DNA of 64,000 nt from NCBI GenBank assembly GCA_963812775.1, contig CAWEWH010000008.1:1-64000 (forward strand), written 5' to 3'. Shown here piece after piece: positions 18,875-27,801 of this stretch (the stretch's first letter is position 1; every line of letters begins with the position of its first letter). A program made the position numbers and the translations under genes. The notes below the pieces were generated by a model. That model was not told where the DNA came from. It saw only the letters and a list, made by a program, of their open reading frames with translations, and did not search any database. Origin of the DNA: CAWEWH01 sp963812775 (GTDB taxonomy: Bacteria > Pseudomonadota > Alphaproteobacteria > Rhizobiales > Beijerinckiaceae).

Positions 18875-18898
18875 TCCTCGTCCTCCTTGTCGCGCCGC

Positions 18899-19365
18899 TC
18901 AGGCCTCGGCGTCGGGAGCTGCAAGCTCGTCGATCTTGGCGATGCCGCGGCGCTGCATCAGCTCGTCGCTGGTATGCTCCGGGTTCGCCAACGCGGCCTT
19001 GGTCCATTCGAGCCGCGCCTCGACGCCCCATTGGTCGGCGGGCGGCGCGGCGTTGGGGTCGTCGAGGCTGCCGATCGTCACCGCGATGCGATCGAAGCCG
19101 TCGAACTGGTATGTAAGAGGCGTGCCGCAATTTTCACAGAAGCCGCGCGTGGCGTGGCTCGAGCTGCGGAAGCTCTTGGGCCGGCCCTTGCTCCATTCGA
19201 TGTCGGCGAGCGCCACGCCGGTCAGCGCCATGAACGGCCCGCCGGCGGCCTTCTGGCACATGCGGCAATGGCAGATGCTGGGGCGGGTCGGGGCGGCGGT
19301 GAGCCGGTAGCGGACGGCGCCGCATTGGCAGCCGCCGCTCCATCGGCGGTTCGCGCTTTCGACAT
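18899..19365 (-). pseudogene. GFA (CENP-V) family zinc protein, one frameshift near the start
   Basis: A protein of the GFA/CENP-V family (zinc-binding fold named after glutathione-dependent formaldehyde-activating enzyme). Zinc ligands are seen in GGCQCGAVRYRLT, ICHCRMCQKAAGGPF and GFCENCGTPLTY. The likely start is ATG 19365 (MSKARTADG); the frame then slips by one base near 19343 before WSGGCQCG. Another internal slip lies near the join of the RPSICHCRM and MCQKAAGG parts (about 19262). Length (about 155 residues) is normal for the family. A true formaldehyde role is not implied: most relatives are uncharacterised. It sits within the acyl-CoA degradation genes. Confidence 0.75.
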
Positions 19366-19409
19366 GCGCCCGAGTATATCCCTGCTGGCCGGCCTGCCGA
19401 GATGAAAAA

Positions 19410-21207
19410 TCAGAAGGCCTCGGCCGGCAATGTCATCATCGTGTCGGCGCCGGACGAGATGCGGGCGAGGTGCGCCGCCGGTCTCCGGCAGCATGCGCTC
19501 CATGAAGAACTTGGCCGTCGTCAGCTTGGCGTCCATCTTGGGACCGACGCCGTTGCCCTCCCGCCGCTTCGCGAGCGCCGCCTTGGCCATCTGCGCCCAC
19601 ATATAGCCGAGCGCCACCAGGCCGAAGAGGTGCATGTAGTCGTAGGAGGCGGCTCCGGCATTGTCGGGCTTGGCGAGGCCGTTCTGCATGAGCCAGGCGG
19701 TCGCCTGCTGCAGGTGGCCGAGCGCCGCCTCGAGCGGCTTGAGGTAGGGCTTCAGCGCCTCGTCGCCGCCGTTCTCCTTGATGAAGGCGCCGACCTCGGC
19801 GAACAGGGCGATGATGGCGCGGCCGCCGTCGCGCGGCAGCTTGCGGCCGACGAGGTCGAGCGCCTGGATGCCGTTGGCGCCCTCGTAGATCATGGCGATG
19901 CGCGCGTCGCGCACGAACTGCTCCATGCCGTGCTCGGCGATGTAGCCGTGGCCGCCGAACACCTGCTGCGCCTTGACCGCGTTGTCGAAGCCGACATCGG
20001 TGAACACGCCCTTCAGCACCGGCGTCATCAGGCCGAGCAGGTCGTCGGCCGCCTGGTGTGCCGCCTTGTCGCCGCTTCTGTGCGCCACGTCGCTCTTCAG
20101 CGCCGTCCACAGCATCAAGGCCCTGGCCGCCTCGTTGAACGCCTTGATCGACAGAAGATTGCGGCGGACATCGGGGTGCACGATGATCGGGTCGGCGGGG
20201 CCGTTCGGGTTCTTCGGCCCGCTGATGGAGCGGCCCTGCAGGCGCTCCTTGGCGTAGGTCACGGCGTTCTGGTAGGCGACCTCCGACTGCGACAGGCCCT
20301 GGATGGCAACCCCGAGCCGCGCCTCGTTCATCATCACGAACATGGCGTTGAGCCCCTTGTGCTCCTCGCCGACGAGCCAGCCCGCGGCATTGTCGTAGTT
20401 CATGACGCAGGTGGAATTGGCGTGGATGCCCATCTTATGCTCGATGGAGCCGCAGGCGACGCCGTTCCGGGCGCCGAGCGAGCCATCGGCCTTGACCAGG
20501 AATTTCGGCACCACGAACAGCGAGATGCCCTTGATGCCGGCTGGCGCCCCTTCGATGCGCGCCAGCACGAGATGGATGATGTTGTCGGCGAGGTCGTGCT
20601 CGCCCGCCGAGATGAAGATCTTGGTGCCGCTGATCTTGTAGGAGCCGTCGGCCTGCTTCACGGCCTTGGTCTTCAAGAGGCCGAGATCGGTGCCGCAATG
20701 CGGTTCGGTCAGGTTCATGGTGCCCGACCATTCGCCGGCGATCATCTTGGGCAGGTAGGTCTTCTTCAGCTCGTCGGAGGCGTGCGTTGACAGCGCCGCC
20801 GATCGCGCCCGATGGTGAGGCCCGGATACATGGCGAACGCCATGTTGGCCGAGGCCGACGAACTCGTTCATGATCGCGGCGATCGTGTAGGGCAGGCCCT
20901 GGCCGCCATATTCCGGGTCGGCCGCGAGCCCGAACCAGCCGCCTTGCGCATAGGCCTTGTAGGCGTCCTTGAAGCCGGTCGGCGTGGTGACGCTGCCGTC
21001 GGGGTGCCGCTTGCAGCCTTCGAGATCGCCGACGCGGTTCAGCGGCTGCAGCACCTCCTCGCAGAGCTTGGCGGCCTCGTTGAGGATCGCCTCGATCACG
21101 TCCGGAGAGGCGTCGGCAAAGCCCGGCAGGTTGTTGTAGCGCTCGACATTGAAGACGTCCTTGAGCAGGAAGAGGGCGTCCTCCACCGGGGCCTTATACG
21201 TGGGCAT
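19410..21207 (-). pseudogene. Acyl-CoA dehydrogenase with extra C-terminal domain (DmdC-like), three frameshifts
   Basis: FAD-dependent acyl-CoA dehydrogenase of the long (about 599-residue) type with an added C-terminal domain, the group that includes 3-methylmercaptopropionyl-CoA dehydrogenase. Start MPTYKAPVEDALFLLKDVF at ATG 21207 is typical. Seen: GLAADPEYGGQGLPYTIAAIMNEFVG, LTEPHCGTDLGLLKTKA, YKISGTKIFISAGEHDL, VFGGHGYIAEHGMEQFVRDARIAMIYEGANGIQALDL (the catalytic region), and a C-terminus AKRREGNGVGPKMDAKL. Two compensating slips at about 20795-20870 scramble the SANMAFAMYPGLTIG segment, and a third near 19475 hides the true end SGADTMMTLPAEAF with stop at 19410. It is the first gene of the beta-oxidation set. 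Confidence 0.85.
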
Positions 21208-21608
21208 CGGGCTTTCTCCCAAAATGACGGCTCGGCGCACGATCCCGAAAAGTCGGCGACTTTGCGGAGAAGGTCACGGGTCACGTCCAGGTTTCGGCGT
21301 CTGATCCGCGATGAACTCGTGGAGGAAACACCTGCGGCCGGCCGTGGCAAAGCTGTTGGCGCGAGATAGTTCACATATAAACTATTTTTCGGGAAAGGCA
21401 ATGCCCTGGCTCCGGCTCGGGCCCGAAATGCTCTCCAATCGTTGCCGGAACCTGTCCGCCCGCCAACAGCGTTAAGGGCTTCTTTACCATAGTTGATGAA
21501 ATGTCAGCGTCGGCGGCTTGGGGCTGTGGGGCGTTGATCGAGCATTCGGCCTCGCGCCGCCGCCGCAATCGACACGATTGCGGGCTCCTTAAGGCTGTGA
21601 GCTGAGCC
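21208..21608. promoter_or_regulatory. Divergent intergenic region with an ATAGTT-N8-AACTAT inverted repeat
   Basis: This 401-base gap separates the acyl-CoA dehydrogenase (minus) from the PodJ-like gene (plus), so it should hold both promoters. At 21366-21385 ATAGTT and AACTAT form an inverted repeat around CACATATA in an AT-rich patch that stands out from its GC-rich surroundings; a regulator of the degradation genes could bind it. A degenerate copy of the GCGCATGATC repeat covers about 21237-21280 (ACGATCCCGAAAAGT). No coding sequence is convincing here. Operator function is inference. Confidence 0.45.
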
Positions 21609-24600
21609 ATGCGGCAGAACGTTCAACGGGGCATCAGGATGCGAGGCGGCGACACCGACCAGAGGGGGAGCATGCGCCGCCCCACGCGCACGCCGGACCA
21701 GTGGCTCGACGATTTCGTGACCGAGCTGGAAGCTCGCAACGGCGATGGCCGCCGCAACGGCGACAGCCGTCATGGTGACAGCCGTCACGACGGCCGTCTT
21801 GGCAGCGCCAGCATTGCCGCCCAGCGCCTCAGCAACATCACGCAGCGCCGCGACGCCGCTCTCCCGCTCGCCGATCGCGACGCGGGACGCAGCCACGAAC
21901 GCGGCCGTGGCCAGACCCCGATTCTCGATGCCGTCGCGGCGCTGCTGCGCGAGACGCAGGACAATACGGGCCACCGGCCGCCGCCCTTGGGCGCGCGCTT
22001 GCATGTGAGCGAGCGCCTGGCCGAGCTCGCCGCCAGCATTCGCGCCCGCAAGGACGCCGAGCACAACGCCGCCACGACCGCCGCCGCCGTTTCTGCGGTC
22101 GAGGATGCGCGTCGGCAGTCGCGCCGCGACAGCGAGGCGGCGGAGCGCGCCGAGCACATCATGGAAGCGCTGCGCATGGACGTGAGCGCCATCGCCGACA
22201 GGCTCGAGGGCCTGAAGCCCCGTGATCATGCTTCCGAGCTGGCGACGATCGAGGCCTCACTCGACCGTCTCGCCGGCCGTGACGAGATCGCGGCCCTCGA
22301 GCAGTCGATCATTGCTCTCGCAGAGCAGCTCGAGCAGCTCGCTGGCGCCAATCCGGCGGGCGCCCATGAGCTGGAGCTGACCGCCATCCGCGACCGCCTC
22401 GAGCATCTGGCCGATCTCGTCATGCGTCACCGCGACAGCATCGCCGACAGCGAGGCGACGACGCTTGCCTTCGGCAAGCGCCTCGACCTCATCTCGCACA
22501 AGCTCGACATCCTGACGAAGTCGCACACCCTCGACATCGCCAATCAGCTCGACATTGTCGCCGAGCGCCTCGACGAGCTGGCGGCGCTGCCGTCGCGCGC
22601 CGAGGACGGCCGTCTGGCCATCGATCAGCTGTCGCGCAAGCTCGACCGGCTGGCGCCCGCGCAGGCTGAGGCCGCCGACCACATCGCCGCCAAGCTCGAT
22701 CAGCTTGCCGCGCGCGTCCACAACCAGACGCAGCTCAACACCACGGTACTCGAGGGCCAGATCCAGGCACTGGCCGAGCACATCGACGCCGCCCAGCGCG
22801 ACGAGACGATCGCCGCCGACCTCGGCCTCGCCATCGACGAGCTGTCGCGCAAGCTCGACCATGTGCTGCCGGGCCAGGCACACCTCGCGAGCGGCATTGC
22901 CGAGCGCATCGATCAGCTTGCGGCCGCCATCCGCGTGCAGAAGGTCGAGGGCCTCGGCGGCCTCGAACGCCAGCTGGGCACGCTCTCGCAAAGCGTCGAG
23001 GCGGCGCGCCGCGACAGCGCCGATGCGGCCGAGCTCGGCAAGGCCATCGAGGGCCTGACGCGCAAGATCGACCAGGCGCTGCCGCCGCAAGCCGCGCTGG
23101 TCACCCTCATCGCCGAACGCCTCGACAGGCTTGGGATGCTGGTCAAGAGCCAGAACCTCAAGAATTCCGTGGCCCTCGAGCAGCAGATCCGCGCGCTCGC
23201 CGACAAGATCGATGCCACCGGCCGCGGCGACATCAATGCCGCCGAGCTCAGCCGCGCCATCGCGGGCCTCGCCGGCAAGATCGACACGGCGCTGGAAGCG
23301 ACCGCCAACCAGTCAGCCCAGCGCCTCGCCGGCGGCATCAACGGCCGGCTCGATGAGCTTGCCACCCTCGTCAAGGCGGCCGGCCAGGGGCCGCACAACG
23401 ATCATGTCGAGAAGGCCATCCGCGCCCTTTCGGACCGCATCGACGCGGCGCATCTCGGGGCCGGAGGCAATTCCGATCTCACGCCGATCATGGAAAGCCT
23501 GTTCCGCAAGATCGACGAGGCGGTGACGAAGCCGGCGCAGATTTCGGGCAGTCTGCATCAGCGCCTGGACGATCTCGCCGCCATGTTGGCGCGCCACCAT
23601 CAGGGGCAGAGGCAGAATGCCGGCGCGGTCGAGGAGCGCATCCGTCTCCTGGCCGATCAGATCGGCGCCATCAAGACCAGCCATCTCAATGCCGGCGCCC
23701 TGACGGCGCTCGAGCGCCAGATTGCCGATCTCGCGGCACGCATCGAGGAGACCGGCGCCCACAATGCGAGCCATCTCAGCGCCGGCGCCTTGACGGCGCT
23801 CGAGCGCCAGATCGCCGCTCTCGCGGCACGCATCGAGGAGATGCGTGCGGGCAGCGGGCTCGGTGACGACATCGCCGGCACGCTCAAGGCGCTGGAGCGC
23901 ACGATCGGCGGCCTCAGCGGCCATTTCACCGCGCTGCGCGACGACGCCACCCGCATGGCCGAGCGGGCGGCGCGCCGAGCGGTGAGCGAGACGCTGGCGG
24001 CACTGCCGCAGGCCAAGCCGGCAAGCGACGCCTCGGAGCCGCGCGAGCGCGGCTCCTTCGAGGCGATGCAGGACACGTTGAAGCACGCCGCCGATCAGCT
24101 CGGCCCGACCGAAGCGCACGATGCTGCCGCGGCCCCGCCGCCGCGCGTCGCCGCCAAGCTTGGAGCCAATCTCGGAGCCATGAGTGCGGCAAAGGACGAG
24201 GCCCGTCCGGCGACCGCCGGCGAAGCCTTGGCGCGCGCTGCCGCCCGGATGGCGGCCGCCAAGGCCGCTGCCGCCGGGGCCGCTGCCGCCGGGGCCGCTG
24301 CCGCCGGCAGGACGCCGCCGCCGATACCGAGGCTCAAGCCCCAGATCACGCCCAAGATCACGCCCAAGACGACGCCGAGCAGCGCCGACGAGGAGCGCGA
24401 CACAGTGCCCGCCGGGCTCGGCCCCTTCGACGCCCCCGCCAGGCCGGCAGTGCTCAAACCGCTGCCGAGCCAGGCGAGCGTCGACCGCAACGACGTGAAG
24501 GCGAATTTCATCGCCGCGGCGCGCCGCGCCGCGCAGGCAGCCCAGGGTGCAGCTGGCGAAGCCTCGCCCCCCATCATCCCGGCCCGCGAGCGGCTCGAGA

Positions 24601-25766
24601 TGGTGGCGCAAGAGGCGGAAGCAAAGCGTCCGCCGCTGAAGCGCCGCTCCGGGCCGGTCCGTCGCAACGTCGCCCTCATGGCGGCCGCCGCGCTGGTGGT
24701 GGCGGTCGGTGCGGCCCGGCTCATGGGCGATTTTTCGACGCTGCCGCTCCTCGGCGACGGCGCCTCCGCACCGCGCGATGTGGCCATCGACCTCGGCGGC
24801 CAGCAAAAGACGGATGACAAGAGCGCAGACAAGAGCGACCAGAAGGCCGACAAGACAGCGGCGCGCCGCGACGTGCCGGCCAATCCGTTTTCCGATACGC
24901 CGGACCAGACCGGCTCGCTCACCACCCGGTCCGTGTCGCGCTTCACCGCCAGCGACGCGGCCGCCGACCCGAAAGGCACGCAGGTCGCCCTCGGCGGCAA
25001 GGCCGAGGCGGCGACGAGCCGCATCGAACGCGTCGAGACCATCGCCGGCTTGAAGGAGATGCAGACGGCGCCCGAGCTCTCGGGCCTGCGCCAGGCGGCG
25101 CTCGCCGGCGACCCGAATGCCGTCTACGAGCTCGGCGCGCGCATTGCCGACGGCCGCGGCTTGACGCGTGACGTGGGCCTCGCGGCCCGGCTGCTGGAAA
25201 GGGCGGCCGAGCATGGCTCGGCGCCGGCCCAGTATCGGCTCGCCGGTCTCTACGAGAAGGGCATGGGCGTGACGCGCGATCCGGCGCAGGCGCGCAAATG
25301 GTACGAGCGCGCCGCCGAGCAGGGCAACGCCAAGGCCATGCACAACCTCGCCGTGCTGCTGGCCGAGGGCAGCAACGGCAAGCCCGACTACGCGGTGGCG
25401 GTGGAGTGGTTCCGCCGGGGTGCCGAGCACGGCATTCGCGACAGCCAGTACAACCTCGCCATCCTGTTGGCGCGCGGCCTCGGCACCGGCCAGAACTTGC
25501 CGCAGTCCTACATGTGGTTCGCAATCGCGGCGGGGCAGGGCGACGAGGACGCCGGCAAGAAGCGCGACGAGGTGGCAAGCCGCCTCTCAGCCACCGATCT
25601 CAAGGGCGCCAAGGCGATGGTCGACGAGTGGAAGCCGAAGCCGCTGAACTCGACGGTCAACGAGGTCTCCCTGCCGGTCGGCACGTTTGACGCGGTGAGC
25701 GCGCTGCCGATCAAGCCGACCGTCCCTGCCCCGAAGGACAAGGCTGCCAAGGGGCAGAAGATCTGA
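21609..25766 (+). CDS. PodJ-like polarity/localisation factor: coiled-coil repeats, one TM helix, Sel1 repeats
   Basis: A 1385-residue protein with the layout of Rhizobiales PodJ, a cell-pole organising factor. Residues 1-330 are helical and Arg/Asp-rich; residues 338-408, 409-479 and 480-550 are three consecutive 71-residue repeats (each opening I-x-x-L-x-R-K-h-D and ending in A-x-L-x-x-A), with looser repeats at 551-627 and 628-703, all coiled-coil in character. An Ala-rich stretch near 885-900 and a Pro/Thr stretch (ITPKITPKTTP) follow. One membrane helix lies at about 1020-1040 (VALMAAAALVVAVGAARLM), and Sel1-like repeats occupy about 1160-1300 (AEHGSAPAQYRLAGLYEKGMGV and similar). Hence the N-terminus is cytoplasmic and the Sel1 part periplasmic. 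ATG 21609 is used; ATG 21672 is possible. The PodJ name is by architecture, not by a decisive motif. Confidence 0.72.
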   Translation: MRQNVQRGIRMRGGDTDQRGSMRRPTRTPDQWLDDFVTELEARNGDGRRNGDSRHGDSRHDGRLGSASIAAQRLSNITQRRDAALPLADRDAGRSHERGRGQTPILDAVAALLRETQDNTGHRPPPLGARLHVSERLAELAASIRARKDAEHNAATTAAAVSAVEDARRQSRRDSEAAERAEHIMEALRMDVSAIADRLEGLKPRDHASELATIEASLDRLAGRDEIAALEQSIIALAEQLEQLAGANPAGAHELELTAIRDRLEHLADLVMRHRDSIADSEATTLAFGKRLDLISHKLDILTKSHTLDIANQLDIVAERLDELAALPSRAEDGRLAIDQLSRKLDRLAPAQAEAADHIAAKLDQLAARVHNQTQLNTTVLEGQIQALAEHIDAAQRDETIAADLGLAIDELSRKLDHVLPGQAHLASGIAERIDQLAAAIRVQKVEGLGGLERQLGTLSQSVEAARRDSADAAELGKAIEGLTRKIDQALPPQAALVTLIAERLDRLGMLVKSQNLKNSVALEQQIRALADKIDATGRGDINAAELSRAIAGLAGKIDTALEATANQSAQRLAGGINGRLDELATLVKAAGQGPHNDHVEKAIRALSDRIDAAHLGAGGNSDLTPIMESLFRKIDEAVTKPAQISGSLHQRLDDLAAMLARHHQGQRQNAGAVEERIRLLADQIGAIKTSHLNAGALTALERQIADLAARIEETGAHNASHLSAGALTALERQIAALAARIEEMRAGSGLGDDIAGTLKALERTIGGLSGHFTALRDDATRMAERAARRAVSETLAALPQAKPASDASEPRERGSFEAMQDTLKHAADQLGPTEAHDAAAAPPPRVAAKLGANLGAMSAAKDEARPATAGEALARAAARMAAAKAAAAGAAAAGAAAAGRTPPPIPRLKPQITPKITPKTTPSSADEERDTVPAGLGPFDAPARPAVLKPLPSQASVDRNDVKANFIAAARRAAQAAQGAAGEASPPIIPARERLEMVAQEAEAKRPPLKRRSGPVRRNVALMAAAALVVAVGAARLMGDFSTLPLLGDGASAPRDVAIDLGGQQKTDDKSADKSDQKADKTAARRDVPANPFSDTPDQTGSLTTRSVSRFTASDAAADPKGTQVALGGKAEAATSRIERVETIAGLKEMQTAPELSGLRQAALAGDPNAVYELGARIADGRGLTRDVGLAARLLERAAEHGSAPAQYRLAGLYEKGMGVTRDPAQARKWYERAAEQGNAKAMHNLAVLLAEGSNGKPDYAVAVEWFRRGAEHGIRDSQYNLAILLARGLGTGQNLPQSYMWFAIAAGQGDEDAGKKRDEVASRLSATDLKGAKAMVDEWKPKPLNSTVNEVSLPVGTFDAVSALPIKPTVPAPKDKAAKGQKI
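22620..23489 (+). repeat. Tandem 213-bp coding repeats in the PodJ-like gene
   Basis: Units start at 22620, 22833, 23046 and 23259, exactly 213 bases (71 codons) apart; the fourth unit is longer (231 bases, to 23489) and a looser fifth follows. Each encodes I-D/E-x-L-x-R-K-h-D, then QA, an ER/KhDxLA segment, LExQhxxLA and a final AxLxxA. DNA identity is only moderate, so the copies are old and held by protein-level selection. Confidence 0.8.
24264..24308 (+). repeat. Three tandem 15-bp units GCCGCTGCCGCCGGG
   Basis: Three head-to-tail copies (the last ends in C) encode an AAAAG repeat in the linker before the Pro/Thr-rich part of the PodJ-like protein. Such a microsatellite-like tract is prone to copy-number change in multiples of five residues. 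Confidence 0.8.
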
Positions 25767-26002
25767 GCCTCGGCGATGGCCGCGAAGCGGCCGGTTGAGC
25801 AGCTAGGTGGGTCGGGCACGGCGAAAACCGCCTCGACCTATCCTGGTGACTCGTCGAGCGCCGTCGGAGGGGAAACCCAGCCGATCTGCCTCGGCTCACG
25901 ATTCACGTCCGTCGCCAACCTAATTCACCCCCCTTTCAGGTTTCTGGCACTATTCCTGTATCCGTCAGTCCGCCGGGTGGGCTTAAGTCAGCAGGAGCCG
26001 CG

Positions 26003-26929
26003 GTGCAGATCTATCTGCCCATCGCCGACATGCCGGTGAACATGCTGCTGCTGCTGGCGCTGGGCGCGGCGGTCGGCTTCATCTCGGGCATGTTCGGCAT
26101 CGGCGGCGGCTTCCTGATGACGCCGCTCTTGATCTTCATCGGTATTCCGCCCGCCTACGCGGTGGCCACCCAGGTCGCTCAGATCGCCGCCTCCTCGACC
26201 ACCGGCGTCCTTTCCTACTGGCGGCGCGGGGCGCTCGACTTCAAGCTTGGTGCCGTGCTCATTGCCGGCGGCATGGCTGGCACCATCCTGGGCGTGCTGT
26301 TCTTCAATGCCATGCGCCGCCTCGGCCAGCTCGAGCTGGTCATTGTCATTTCCTATGTGAGCCTGTTCGGCGTCATCGGCACGCTCATCCTGCTCGAGAG
26401 CCTGCGCGCCATCTGGGACAAGTATCGCGGCATCGTGCGCACGCCGCGCCGCGGCGGCGAGCACGCCTGGTATCTCGGCCTGCCGCTGAGAATGCGCTTC
26501 CCGCGCTCGAAGCTCTACGGCTCGATCATCCCCATCGTCGGCATGGCGATCGCCATCGGCTTTGCGGGCGCGGTGCTCGGCATCGGCGGCGGCTTCATCA
26601 TCGTGCCGGCCCTCATCTACCTGTTCCGCATTCCCGCCACCGTCGTGGTCGGCACGTCGCTGTTCCAGATCCTCTTCACCATGCTGGCCGCCACCGTCCT
26701 GCACGCCGTCACCAACCAGTCGGTCGACATCGTGCTGGCGCTGCTCTTGATCATCGGCGGCGTCTTCGGTGCCCAGTTCGGCGCCCATGCCGGCCAGCGC
26801 CTGCAGGGCGAGGCCTTCCGGCTGCTCTTGGCGCTGCTCATCCTGGCGGTCGGCGTGCGCTTTGCGGTGGAGATCATCGTGCGGCCCAAGGAGCCGTTCT
26901 CGCTCACCGTGCTGGAGGCGAACGAATGA
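26003..26929 (+). CDS. TauE/SafE-family anion exporter (sulfite exporter type)
   Basis: A 308-residue inner-membrane protein of the TauE/SafE family, linked to export of sulfite, sulfonates or related anions. The internal duplication is clear: GFISGMFGIGGGFLMTPLLIFIGIPP in the first half and GFAGAVLGIGGGFIIVPALIYLFRIP in the second, each a signature of the family. About eight membrane helices are expected, with a polar linker around residue 145-170 (RTPRRGGEHAWYLGLPLRMRF). The start is a GTG at 26003 with GGAG upstream. The stop overlaps the next start (ATGA), so it is translationally coupled to the TIGR02186 gene, a pairing often seen in Rhizobiales. Confidence 0.9.
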   Translation: MQIYLPIADMPVNMLLLLALGAAVGFISGMFGIGGGFLMTPLLIFIGIPPAYAVATQVAQIAASSTTGVLSYWRRGALDFKLGAVLIAGGMAGTILGVLFFNAMRRLGQLELVIVISYVSLFGVIGTLILLESLRAIWDKYRGIVRTPRRGGEHAWYLGLPLRMRFPRSKLYGSIIPIVGMAIAIGFAGAVLGIGGGFIIVPALIYLFRIPATVVVGTSLFQILFTMLAATVLHAVTNQSVDIVLALLLIIGGVFGAQFGAHAGQRLQGEAFRLLLALLILAVGVRFAVEIIVRPKEPFSLTVLEANE

Positions 26930-27684
26930 GCCGTCTCTTCGCCCTGGTGCTGATACTGGCGCCGCAGCTCGCCGCCGCCGAGACCCTCGTCACCACGCTG
27001 TCGACCCAGCGCGTCGCCATCACCTCGACCTATACGGGGAGCGAGATCGGCATCTTTGGCGTCATCGAGCGAGACCAGCAGACCGGCACCCGCGTCAAGC
27101 CCTACGACATCGTGATCAGCGCGCGCGGCCCGCGCCGCACTACCATCGTGCGCCAGAAGGAGGAGGTCGGCCCCGTCTGGATCAACCGCACCCAGCGCCG
27201 CTTCATCAACCTGCCGGTGTTCCTGACGGTGCTGGCCACGCGGCCCCTCGACGAGGTGGCCGACCAGCGCACGCGCCAGCGCCTGCGGCTCGGCGTCGAC
27301 GCGGTGCTCACCCCGATTGGGCTCGACATCGAGTTCGATTCGCCCGAGGCGCGTTTCCGCGAGGCGCTGCTGCGGCTGAAAACCGCCGACGGCCTCTTTG
27401 CCGAGAACGCCAGGGGCATCACGTTCCTCGCCCCCAACGTCTTCACGGGCACCATTCCGCTGCCGGCCACCGCGCCGGTCGGCGTCTACGATGTCGAGGT
27501 GGCGCTCTTCCACGACGGCGTGCAGCTTGCCCGCCACACGCTGACCTTCGAGGTGATCAAGACCGGCTTCGAGCAGGCGGTGGTGGATTCGGCCCACCGC
27601 CACACCTGGCTCTATGGCCTCGCGGCCGGCGCCATGGCACTCGCCTTCGGCTGGTTCGCCAGCGTGATTTTCCGACGCGACTGA
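26926..27684 (+). CDS. TIGR02186 family membrane-anchored protein
   Basis: A 252-residue protein of the alphaproteobacterial family TIGR02186. It has a signal peptide (SRLFALVLILAPQLAAAETL), a long extracytoplasmic domain starting with VTTLSTQRVAITSTYTGSEIGIFGVIERD, and one C-terminal membrane helix (LYGLAAGAMALAFGWFASVIF). The beta-rich outer domain should face the periplasm. Coupling to the TauE/SafE exporter by an ATGA overlap suggests an accessory role in that transport system, but no biochemical role is established. Confidence 0.87.
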   Translation: MSRLFALVLILAPQLAAAETLVTTLSTQRVAITSTYTGSEIGIFGVIERDQQTGTRVKPYDIVISARGPRRTTIVRQKEEVGPVWINRTQRRFINLPVFLTVLATRPLDEVADQRTRQRLRLGVDAVLTPIGLDIEFDSPEARFREALLRLKTADGLFAENARGITFLAPNVFTGTIPLPATAPVGVYDVEVALFHDGVQLARHTLTFEVIKTGFEQAVVDSAHRHTWLYGLAAGAMALAFGWFASVIFRRD

Positions 27685-27801
27685 ACGACACCACAAAGTC
27701 TCAGGGCGGCGGAGCGCGTCGACCTTTGCATCCATTGTCCACTTGTCGTGAGGGGCCCGCGGTGGCAAGGCAGGGCAGCCTTTGCAAGGGAGACGGGACC
27801 G

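Noticed and set aside
22620..23489. Regular 213-bp repeats as a possible CRISPR or minisatellite
   Set aside because: They are inside one open frame, the period is a multiple of three, and similarity is at protein level; this is a coding repeat.
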